Assembly: GCA_017538775.1 (NCBI GenBank)
Contig: JAFYIF010000112.1
Location: 1-5,327, forward strand
Source of the DNA: Oscillospiraceae bacterium
GTDB taxonomy: Bacteria; Bacillota; Clostridia; Oscillospirales; Oscillospiraceae
DNA: 5,327 nt
Direction of reading: 5' to 3'
In this document: piece after piece, positions 1 through 5,076 of the stretch
Position numbering within the stretch: the stretch's first letter is position 1
Layout of the letters: each line of letters opens with the position of its first letter
Position numbers and translations under genes: made by a program
Notes under the pieces: generated by a model
Told to the model about the DNA's origin: nothing
The model's database searches: none
Seen by the model: the letters and a program-made list of their open reading frames with translations, nothing else

Positions 1-234
1 CTCCCCTTTGAGATCAACACCGGCGGTATGTCCCGGCTCTGGCGGACAGAACCCTACCCCGCCTGGGACATTCTCCGCTATCTGGCCGCAAGCGGCGCAA
101 AGTTCGTCCTGAACAGCGACGCCCACAGCCGGAGGACCCTGCTTTACCACTTCCCCCAGGTGGAAAAACGCGCCAGGGGACTGGGGGCGGAAGTGATCCC
201 TTTTTTGGTGAAAAAAGGAGGTGAGAAGGAATAG
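1..234 (+). CDS. PHP-domain phosphoesterase, C-terminal part (histidinol-phosphatase HisJ/HisK-like), partial
   Basis: The reading frame is open from base 1 and ends at TAG 232-234, giving 77 visible residues; the start lies upstream of the window. The visible part fits the end of a PHP (polymerase and histidinol phosphatase) TIM-barrel. It has EINTGG (residues 4-9), then R..PYP, a helix (AWDILRYLAASG), and NSDAH (38-42), where Asp40 and His42 match the conserved metal-ligand SDAH motif. In Firmicutes this combination is typical of HisJ/HisK histidinol-phosphatase, which removes phosphate from L-histidinol phosphate in histidine synthesis in the cytoplasm. No other his gene is visible, so another PHP phosphoesterase is possible. 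The tail KKGGEKE is encoded by a sequence that doubles as a strong ribosome-binding site. Family assignment is fairly sure; the exact substrate is inferred. Confidence 0.72.
   Translation, partial: LPFEINTGGMSRLWRTEPYPAWDILRYLAASGAKFVLNSDAHSRRTLLYHFPQVEKRARGLGAEVIPFLVKKGGEKE
213..223 (+). promoter_or_regulatory. Near-perfect Shine-Dalgarno with no matching gene
   Basis: AAAGGAGGTGA lies inside the last codons of the phosphatase gene, ending 8 bases before its stop codon. It is close to the full anti-Shine-Dalgarno complement. Such a site normally serves a translationally coupled next gene. Only two tiny frames follow: TTG at 235 (14 codons, ending 279) and ATG at 242 (5 codons). The AT-rich gene starts 82 bases further on and has its own weaker site. 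The motif is seen directly; that it is a relic of a lost or displaced downstream gene is inferred. It could also be a coincidence of encoding Lys-Lys-Gly-Gly-Glu. Confidence 0.45.
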
Positions 235-292
235 TTGCATGATGCCTGTTTCTGGTTAAAGAACCGTTATTTTACTTAAAAAATACAAACAC

Positions 293-297
293 GGGAG
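293..297 (+). promoter_or_regulatory. Ribosome-binding site of the 2TM beta-domain gene
   Basis: GGGAG stands 8 bases before the ATG at 306, an ordinary spacing, and supports that start. A second GGAG at 300-303 is too close to the ATG to be the main site. The preceding 235-290 stretch is AT-rich and probably contains the promoter, but no convincing -35/-10 pair is visible. Confidence 0.55.
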
Positions 298-305
298 CTG
301 GAGAT

Positions 306-1064
306 ATGTTACTGAAAGATAAAAAGATACTATATACATTAATTGAGTCTGCCGTTATTGCGCTTATACCTACTTTAATCTCTCCAATCATTCAATCCCT
401 TATTCAAGGGGACACTCTTCCGGAATTGAAAACTTTGTTTGTAAACAACTTATTTATTTTATTTATTATATCATTTTCTATATCATTTATATTTATATTA
501 ATCTTGTTAGAGCTGGTTCAGAAGCTTCCTTTTTTTCGTGCTTACCGGCAATATGAAGGAAAATGGGTGGAGTATATACGTGATAAGCCAGAGGCTCCGA
601 TAGCAGTTTGCACACTTCATTATTCCAGAGGAGAATACCACTTTGACGGTACAAATTTTTCCGATCAACATGATGAAATTGTAAGATTTAAGTCGGTTAA
701 ATTCATGGGAGATGGGGACGACGGATTTTACTATGTTACTCAAGGTAACCAAACATATTTTATTAGAGGATTTGGAAGCATTTTTTCCCTTTCAAAAGGA
801 AGTGAAGGCTTTTATGAAGGAAATGGTTTTTTCTTTGATGTTTCAGATATAAATGAGACATTAGTTCGGCATATGGAGCTATTTAAGTTTGATAAAAAGT
901 TTTGGAAGCAGCATTTAAAATTAACTCGGTCCCAAAAACCAAAAAAATTCTCGGACAGGGAAATTTATGATTATACAAAAGAATATGTAAAAAAGGTATA
1001 CTATAAAAACCAAAAATCTTCTCGTGTCATTCCACATCGGATTCATTGGATAAATTTAATTTGA
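306..1064 (+). CDS. Two-transmembrane protein with a soluble beta-rich (lipocalin-like, Cap15/S-2TMbeta-like) domain
   Basis: A 252-residue protein. Two hydrophobic helices are evident at about residues 12-34 and 45-71. A basic/aromatic link (KLPFFRAYRQ) leads into a beta-rich domain at about 82-180. This begins YEGKW (83-87), the G-x-W pattern that opens lipocalin-type barrels, and continues with short alternating strands and glycine turns: YHFDG (111-115), GDGDDGFYYV (135-144), RGFGSIF (154-160) and EGNGFFFDV (171-179). The last 70 residues look helical and strongly basic. The layout matches the 2TM plus beta-barrel antiphage effectors of CBASS (Cap15, S-2TMbeta), which bind a cyclic nucleotide and then disrupt the inner membrane. 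No CD-NTase gene is adjacent, so a role in defence is inferred from architecture only. Base composition is about one-third G+C by eye, in sharp contrast with both sides, which suggests lateral acquisition. The coding assignment is secure (long frame, good start, codon use consistent with an AT-rich gene). It could instead be an uncharacterised membrane sensor. Confidence 0.85.
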   Translation: MLLKDKKILYTLIESAVIALIPTLISPIIQSLIQGDTLPELKTLFVNNLFILFIISFSISFIFILILLELVQKLPFFRAYRQYEGKWVEYIRDKPEAPIAVCTLHYSRGEYHFDGTNFSDQHDEIVRFKSVKFMGDGDDGFYYVTQGNQTYFIRGFGSIFSLSKGSEGFYEGNGFFFDVSDINETLVRHMELFKFDKKFWKQHLKLTRSQKPKKFSDREIYDYTKEYVKKVYYKNQKSSRVIPHRIHWINLI

Positions 1065-1214
1065 AATATCTTTTTTTTCTGCGCCGAACCGGGACGCTCC
1101 GAAGACCCCCAGTTCTGCCCCGTCCCAGTGATTCCTCTCATGAAAAAAGCGCTTTCACAAGGCGGTCTGTCGCCCGGTGAAAGCGCTTTTTCCATATGGT
1201 GCTGTCATTCGGCC
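1065..1214. other. Intergenic region and right edge of the AT-rich island
   Basis: A T run (1071-1078) follows the 2TM gene without a clear GC stem. G+C then rises sharply from about 1080. Bases 1080-1140 show no gene, promoter or repeat that I can support, and the strong terminator fills 1144-1191. Confidence 0.5.
1144..1191. terminator. Strong bidirectional rho-independent terminator
   Basis: A perfect 15-base inverted repeat (AAAAAGCGCTTTCAC at 1144-1158 and its complement at 1177-1191) encloses an 18-base loop. The loop holds a further GGCG/CGCC pair (1161-1164 and 1171-1174). Each strand ends in a T run of five or six, so it can stop transcripts from both directions. On the minus strand it begins 24 bases after the stop of the XRE gene. 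On the plus strand it lies 80 bases after the 2TM gene. No similar terminator separates the pilus operon from the XRE gene. Confidence 0.93.
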
Positions 1215-1442
1215 TCAGCCGTCCTCTGGCGGTACGAACTCCAGCAGTTCGTCGATCCCGCAGTTCAGGACCGTGCAAAGGCGGGCCAGCACGTCGATGT
1301 CCAGTCGGGTGATGGTGTTGTTGCAATAGTGATTGAGCTGCGTCCGCTGCATCTCGGCCCGCTGGCTCAGTTTGTTCTTGCTGAGGCCCCGGACTTCCAG
1401 CAGTTCCGCCAGTTTGATCCGGATCGTTCCAAACCGTTCCAT
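1215..1442 (-). CDS. Small Cro/C1-type (XRE) helix-turn-helix regulator
   Basis: A 75-residue cytoplasmic DNA-binding protein that is essentially one HTH domain of the short Cro/C1 type. It shows IRIKLAELLEVRGLSKNKLS (helices 1-2), then RAEMQRTQLNHYC (recognition helix region), then ITRLDIDVLARLCTVLNCGIDELLEFVPP (helices 4-5). The pattern L.E.RGLSKN.LS....M.R.Q.N.YCNN, followed by LARLC..L.C....LLE, is typical of stand-alone repressors of this family in Clostridia. I chose ATG at 1440-1442 because AAGGTGG stands 8 bases before it. The frame extends upstream to a TTG at 1475 (86 residues), but that start lacks a ribosome site and sits very close to the likely transcript start. The gene follows the pilus operon on the same strand, 105 bases downstream, and ends just before the strong terminator. 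It may have its own promoter, receive read-through from the operon, or both. Its target is unknown. Confidence 0.85.
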   Translation of the reverse strand: MERFGTIRIKLAELLEVRGLSKNKLSQRAEMQRTQLNHYCNNTITRLDIDVLARLCTVLNCGIDELLEFVPPEDG

Positions 1443-1468
1443 GTACTTGACCACCTTGAAAAAAGCAT

Positions 1469-1498
1469 TTGACAAGGGTAGTCTAGCTTTGTTATAAT
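1469..1498 (+). promoter_or_regulatory. Consensus extended -10 sigma-A promoter pointing right (antisense to the pilus operon)
   Basis: TTGACA (1469-1474), an 18-base spacer, then TATAAT (1493-1498), with TG one base before the -10 (TGTTATAAT). Both hexamers match consensus exactly. The predicted start is near 1505. No plus-strand gene follows: transcription would run into the opposite strand of the PilW-like gene (1548-2012). On the minus strand the same AT core reads GATTATAAC, so a minus-strand -10 for the XRE gene may overlap it, though no good minus-strand -35 is visible. Confidence 0.6.
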
Positions 1499-1502
1499 CC
1501 GA

Positions 1503-1515
1503 TTAGAAGCTCTAA
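1503..1515. repeat. Short palindrome TTAGA-AGC-TCTAA at the predicted transcript start, possible operator
   Basis: Five-base arms around a three-base centre lie 4 bases downstream of the TATAAT, across the predicted +1. The position suits repression by a small HTH dimer such as the neighbouring XRE protein. A second inverted repeat, TGTGC-N8-GCACA, follows at 1523-1540. Both are short and could occur by chance. Confidence 0.3.
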
Positions 1516-1547
1516 GAAGTCTTGTGCTATTTCTTGCACATATCTGG

Positions 1548-2012
1548 TCAGGACAAGGACGACTGGCCCGGCGGGAAGCGACAGTAATACTCCATGACAT
1601 AGCTTTGCCCGCCCTGTCGCAGCGTCAGCTTCAGCAGGTTTGGCAGCTCCAGTTCCGCCTCGGCTTCCAGCTGGGGGTGGGCGTAGACGGGCCGATCCCC
1701 GATCCGGAGGCTGTGGGTCGCCGCCTCGTAGGCCAGGAGGGGCCGGTCTTCATACAGCAGCGCCCAGTCCCCGCCGTCCCTTGACAGGCGCTGGAAGTCC
1801 CCGGTCTCCGTCCAGCGGCCCACGGCGGCGAACACGATCCCCGCCTCCCGGCGCGCACGCAGCGCCGTATCCAGCGTCAGCTCCGTGCGCAGCGTGGCCA
1901 GCAGCAGATGGGCCGCGCCCAGCGCCACCAGGGACGCGCAGAAGGCCGCCGCCAGCAGTTCCACCAGCGTCGCGCCGCTGTTGCGGCGGCGCGGCGGCTT
2001 TGAGTTGTCCAT
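1548..2012 (-). CDS. Minor prepilin, PilW/GspJ/ComGF-like
   Basis: A 154-residue protein with a class III (type IV prepilin) signal. A basic leader (KPPRRRNSG) ends at Gly13, followed by ATLVE, so the mature protein carries Glu at +5, then a hydrophobic helix to about residue 39. The rest (40-150) looks like a pilin-type head with a Trp/Asp-rich middle and several beta strands (ALLYEDRPLLAYE, HSLRIGDRPVY, LEAEAELEL, SYVMEYYCRF). This arrangement is like the PilW/GspJ minor pilins that cap a priming complex under the pilus or pseudopilus; residue identity is too low to name it precisely. TAGGAGG, which shares its TAG with the stop of the preceding gene, sits about 9 bases before the ATG and fixes the start. 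It is the last pilus gene of the operon. Confidence 0.82.
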   Translation of the reverse strand: MDNSKPPRRRNSGATLVELLAAAFCASLVALGAAHLLLATLRTELTLDTALRARREAGIVFAAVGRWTETGDFQRLSRDGGDWALLYEDRPLLAYEAATHSLRIGDRPVYAHPQLEAEAELELPNLLKLTLRQGGQSYVMEYYCRFPPGQSSLS

Positions 2013-2027
2013 CGCTTGCTTCGCCTC

Positions 2028-2594
2028 CTATGCGGGCCGGACGGACAGCCAGGACACCCGGACCAGGACGGACCCGACTTCCTGCGGCGGTTCCCCTGCC
2101 TCCGCGTCCGCCGGGGACTCCCCTTCCGTCGGCTCCGTCTCCACCTGAGCCTGGACGGCGCCGATCTCCTGCGGGGGCTCCCCTGCCTCCGTCTCCACCC
2201 TTATCACCGCCCGCAGCGCGGCGCCGGGCCGCGCCGGGTCAAGCAGCTCCACCGTCAGCGTCAGCTCCGCGGCCTCCGGTCCCTCCGATTCGCAGGAAAC
2301 GGCGAGGGACAGGGGCGGCTCCACTTCCCCGGTCAAAGCTGCGGCGAAGTCCTCCAACCAGGCGGACAGCGCCGTGTCGGCGGGGAGCGTGCGGCCAACC
2401 TGCGACCGGAGCTGCTGATAAACCCGCTCGGCCACGGCCTGGACCGCGTACCGGCTTTGCGCTTGCGCAAACTGTCCGCCCGCCGTCCGGAGCGTGGCCC
2501 CCAGGCGCAGCGCCAGCAGGGAGACCGAGGACACCAGCGCCAACGTCACCGCCAGCACCAGCGCCAGCACATAGCCGCTTTTCCCGCGCTTCAT
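2028..2594 (-). CDS. Prepilin-like minor pilin, PilX/GspK type, lacking Glu+5
   Basis: A 188-residue protein with a short basic leader (MKRGKSG), possible cleavage after Gly7, then a hydrophobic stretch from Tyr8 to about residue 30. Position +5 of the mature form is Leu (YVLAL) instead of Glu. GspK-type tip pseudopilins also lack this Glu, and the place between GspI-like and GspJ-like genes fits. At 188 residues it is much shorter than GspK, so a PilX-like protein is the better comparison. Residues 40-70 form an amphipathic helix. Residues 133-180 are acidic and proline-rich and contain a repeated segment. The start ATG overlaps the previous stop (ATGA) and has GGAGGGTG upstream. Confidence 0.78.
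   Translation of the reverse strand: MKRGKSGYVLALVLAVTLALVSSVSLLALRLGATLRTAGGQFAQAQSRYAVQAVAERVYQQLRSQVGRTLPADTALSAWLEDFAAALTGEVEPPLSLAVSCESEGPEAAELTLTVELLDPARPGAALRAVIRVETEAGEPPQEIGAVQAQVETEPTEGESPADAEAGEPPQEVGSVLVRVSWLSVRPA
2063..2199. repeat. In-frame imperfect direct repeat (87-base period) within the PilX-like gene
   Basis: A segment of about 50 bases at 2063-2112 recurs at 2150-2199, offset by 87 bases (29 codons). In the protein the copies are residues 133-151 and 162-180, sharing EAGEPPQE(I/V)G(A/S)V. A whole number of codons preserves the frame. Divergence between copies shows the duplication is not brand new. Confidence 0.75.
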
Positions 2595-2965
2595 GGCGCA
2601 CCCTCCGTCCGGGCGGGGACGTAGACCGTCACCGCCACCGCCTCTCCCCAGGCCCTGTCGCCGCTGCGGACCGTGACGGCGTAGCCCACGACGCGCTGCT
2701 CCCCGTCCGGCGTCTCCGCCGCGTCCGGCTGCGCTTCCAGTTCCACCTCCGGGTAGCTGTCCCCGGGCGCGTAGCCCAGGGCCTGAAGGCGCGCTGCTGC
2801 CCGCAGCACCGCGTGTTCCGCCGCCGTCCGCGCCGAGGCCCGGGCATCCGTCCGCAGCGCGGCGGCCAGGGTCCCGCTCACCGCCGCCGCCACCAGGCCC
2901 AGCACCGCGATGGACACGACGACCTCCAGCAGCGTGAAGCCCGCCCGATTTCGTTCCTTCCGCAC
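2591..2965 (-). CDS. Minor prepilin, GspI/GspH/PilV-like
   Basis: A 124-residue protein with the clearest prepilin signal here. The leader MRKERNRAG is cut after Gly9, and the mature start FTLLEVVVSIAVLGLVAAAV has Phe+1, Glu+5 and a roughly 20-residue hydrophobic helix (the N-terminal methylation motif). A continuing amphipathic helix (residues 30-63, AAALRTDARASARTAAEHAV) leads into a small beta domain (about 70-118). Short length and LLEVVVSIAVL fit the GspI/PilV group of minor pseudopilins. The start is GTG at 2965, 7 bases after the previous stop, with GAGG just before it. The stop overlaps the next start (ATGA), so the two are translationally coupled. Membrane-inserted precursor, processed by a prepilin peptidase encoded elsewhere. 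Confidence 0.86.
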   Translation of the reverse strand: MRKERNRAGFTLLEVVVSIAVLGLVAAAVSGTLAAALRTDARASARTAAEHAVLRAAARLQALGYAPGDSYPEVELEAQPDAAETPDGEQRVVGYAVTVRSGDRAWGEAVAVTVYVPARTEGAP

Positions 2966-2972
2966 CGCCGCC

Positions 2973-3539
2973 TCACTCCGTTTCCGCCGGGCGGAGCAGA
3001 TAGCAGTCCAGGCGCAGCGTCCCGGCCCAGCGCGTCCCCTCCGTCCGCAGCGCGGCGCTGTGGACGGTGACCGGGCGCTCTTGCCCGTCCAGATGCCGCA
3101 GCAGCGCCGCCAGGCCCGCCGCGTCCGTCTCCAGACGCAGCTCCAGCCGCAGTGCGCCCAGTTCCGCCCCGTCGCTCAGCGCAGCCAGCGGGCGGTAGGT
3201 GCCGAAGCGGAAGTCGATCTCCGTCCCCAGCAGAGTCTCCAGCTCCAGGATGAAGCGGATCTGCTCCTCCTCCCGCAGCGTCTCCGGCAGCCGTGTGCGC
3301 CAGGCCGCCAGCGCGGCCCGCAGGTCCTCCGCTTCCGGCTCCGGGCTTTCCCCCGGCTCCAGGGCTGCCCGGCGCGCTTCCGCCTCCCGCTGGGCCAAAT
3401 CCAGCCGGCGGAGCAGGGCCGCCTCCTCCCGCTCCGCCTCCCGGCGGGCGGGGAGCCAAACCAGCGTCAGCAGGCCCACCGCCGCCAGCAGCAGCCCCAG
3501 GCCCAGCAGCAAGCTTCGGTTTTTTCGCAGTCCCTTCAT
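2973..3539 (-). CDS. pilO: PilO/GspM-like inner-membrane alignment protein
   Basis: A 188-residue bitopic membrane protein. It has a short basic cytoplasmic tail (MKGLRKNR), one transmembrane helix (about 9-29), and a coiled coil rich in Arg/Glu/Ala (30-60). After a Pro/Glu-rich hinge (61-71) and a helix (72-103), a ferredoxin-like alpha-beta domain (about 105-184) contains the strands TEIDFRFGTY, LGALRLELRLETD, RPVTVHSAAL and GTLRLDCYLL. This is the standard PilO or GspM plan. PilO dimerises with PilN across the membrane and couples the cytoplasmic motor to the pilus. Its position directly after the PilM-PilN fusion, with a 4-base ATGA overlap, supports the identity. Sequence similarity is weak, as is usual for PilO, so the name rests on topology and context. 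Confidence 0.78.
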   Translation of the reverse strand: MKGLRKNRSLLLGLGLLLAAVGLLTLVWLPARREAEREEAALLRRLDLAQREAEARRAALEPGESPEPEAEDLRAALAAWRTRLPETLREEEQIRFILELETLLGTEIDFRFGTYRPLAALSDGAELGALRLELRLETDAAGLAALLRHLDGQERPVTVHSAALRTEGTRWAGTLRLDCYLLRPAETE

Positions 3540-5035
3540 GATGGTACCCCCGCTTCCTCCCGAAGTTCCAGCTGCGCCGTGAAGAACACCCGTCCGTCCT
3601 CGAACAGGCGGCGCTGGGTCTCGGCGAAGCTCTCGCTCCAGGCGCTGTCCGCCGCGTCGGGAAAGTTGGGGACCGTGCGCTCCGGCCCCTGGCTCAGGTC
3701 GGAGACGGCCAGCAGCTCCGTCCGCTCCAGCGCCCGCAGCCGGGTCAGCAGCCCGGCGGCTCCGGCCTTGTCCGGACAGGCCAGCTGCACATAGAGCTGC
3801 GCCTCCGACATGCCCAGATAGCAGAGATCGCAGTCCTCCGGCAGCGCGGCGCGGAGCTCCTCCAGCGCCCCCTCCAGCGCCCCGCTGCGCAGGTGCAGCG
3901 CCCCGGCGATGGCCTCCAGGTCGGCGGCGACGCGCTCCAGGGCCTCATGCTCGGCGGCCTGCTCCGCCCGGGCGCTTTGGGCGGCCTCCGCCTCCGGTCG
4001 GAGAGCGGGCAGCAGGGCCTCGGCCCGCTCGGTCTCCTGCCGCAGGGCTTTCAGCCCGGCGGTCTCCGGCCCCGGCGCGGCCAGGCACAGCAGTGCCGCC
4101 ACCAGCAGCGCCGCGGCCCCCAGGGTGGGCGGCAACCAGACCCGGGTCCGGCTGCCCCGCAGCGCCTGGCCGAAGTCCCGTTCCGTCAACGCGGCCCCCA
4201 GGCAGAGTTCCCAGCCCGTCTCCACGCCGCAGCGCAGGGGGTGCGGCGACAGACCGCAGCGCAGGGCCAGGGCCTGGGCCAGGGCGCAGCCCTCCTCCGT
4301 GTCGGCGCTGTACCAGAGCTTGAACCGCGCCTCCCCGGTCAGGAGGGAGGCGCAGTAGTCCAGCAGCATCCCAGGCTCGTCCAGCGCGTCCGCGTCGAGC
4401 GCCCGCCGGGGCAGGACGCGCTGGAGCAGGGTGCGGCCATTTTGTCGGCAGCACAGCAGCAGCTGCTCGCGCCCCACATACAGCAGCAGCGCCCCGTCCG
4501 GACAGGCCGGGTCCCGCCGGGCGGCCAGGCTCAGGCAGTTGCAGCCGTAGTCCAGCGCTGCCGGGTGCAGCCCGCAGTCCGCCGCCAGCCGCAGCCAGCC
4601 CGCCGGAAGCGCCCTTGGCGCGGCCCAGAGGCGCAGCCGCAGCTCCGGCCCCTCAGGCGCTTCCCGCTCCCAGACCAGGGCGGAGTCCGCCGGGGAGGCC
4701 GGGAAATAGAGGTCCAGATTCGCGTACAGCAGTTTCCCCAGCCGCCGCTTCCCCACCGGCGGGACCGAGACGGTCTCGCCGCGGATCCGGGTGCCGGACA
4801 GGCAGAACACGGTCCGGCGTACGCCCCGGAAGGCCCCTCGTGCCAGCAGGCCCCGGAGGGCCTCGGCCACCGGTTCCGGGCGCAGCAGCTCCCCGTCCCG
4901 CACGGCCCCCTCCGGCAGCGGGACACAGGCGGAGGCCGACAGTTCCGGTCCCTCTGCCCCTGGCCGAAAGCGCGCAACGCGCAGCTCCCCCGCGCCGATC
5001 TGGATGGCCAGGCAGCGGCCATGGCGTTTTTGCAT
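3536..5035 (-). CDS. pilM: PilM-PilN fusion (GspL-like architecture), actin-fold domain plus transmembrane and extracytoplasmic domain
   Basis: A 499-residue protein combining two usual genes. Residues 1-290 fit the actin-like PilM fold. CLAIQIGAGELRVARF (8-23) stands where PilM has its first phosphate loop, a helix-rich middle follows, then LLLYVGREQLLLCC (183-196) at the second phosphate loop, and WELCLGAAL (275-283) at the adenosine site. A basic link (RGSRTR) leads to one transmembrane helix (about 300-319), a coiled coil (325-378), and a PilN-like domain (about 385-490). The PilN-like part has ALPEDCDLCYLGMSEAQLYVQLACPD and a following helix LLTRLRALE typical of the PilN fold. The fusion matches GspL of type II secretion, whose cytoplasmic domain binds the assembly ATPase. 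The Asp residues usual in both phosphate loops are absent (Gln12 and Tyr187). ATG at 5035 is preceded by AAGGGGAGAGG. It lies 41 bases after the PilC gene and overlaps pilO. Confidence 0.83.
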   Translation of the reverse strand: MQKRHGRCLAIQIGAGELRVARFRPGAEGPELSASACVPLPEGAVRDGELLRPEPVAEALRGLLARGAFRGVRRTVFCLSGTRIRGETVSVPPVGKRRLGKLLYANLDLYFPASPADSALVWEREAPEGPELRLRLWAAPRALPAGWLRLAADCGLHPAALDYGCNCLSLAARRDPACPDGALLLYVGREQLLLCCRQNGRTLLQRVLPRRALDADALDEPGMLLDYCASLLTGEARFKLWYSADTEEGCALAQALALRCGLSPHPLRCGVETGWELCLGAALTERDFGQALRGSRTRVWLPPTLGAAALLVAALLCLAAPGPETAGLKALRQETERAEALLPALRPEAEAAQSARAEQAAEHEALERVAADLEAIAGALHLRSGALEGALEELRAALPEDCDLCYLGMSEAQLYVQLACPDKAGAAGLLTRLRALERTELLAVSDLSQGPERTVPNFPDAADSAWSESFAETQRRLFEDGRVFFTAQLELREEAGVPS

Positions 5036-5076
5036 CGTCCTCTCCCCTTCCGGTGCCTCCGCCGGGCGGCCTGGGC

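Noticed and set aside
254..265. GGTT-AAAG-AACC hairpin after the phosphatase gene as a terminator
   Set aside because: The stem is only four base pairs and the T run after it is interrupted; too weak to call.
261..1091. GAACCG at both edges of the AT-rich island as a target-site duplication
   Set aside because: Six bases, not at exact composition borders, and no terminal inverted repeats or transposase nearby.
1128..1472. Plus-strand frame of 114 codons
   Set aside because: It runs through the terminator hairpin and antisense to the XRE gene; no ribosome site or family resemblance.
1524..1784. Plus-strand frame downstream of the antisense promoter, as a possible real small protein
   Set aside because: It starts with GTG without a ribosome site and mirrors the PilW-like gene; the translation shows no domain. 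The promoter is kept as a finding, but not this frame.
1640..3070. Long plus-strand open frame of 476 codons
   Set aside because: It lies antisense to three prepilin genes and the end of pilO. Its product is Pro/Arg/Ala-rich low-complexity sequence without domains, a usual shadow in GC-rich DNA.
3840..4140. Dense runs of CAGCAG/CAGCGC-like triplets as microsatellites
   Set aside because: They encode Ala/Leu/Glu-rich coiled-coil sequence with strong codon bias and have no regular repeat unit.
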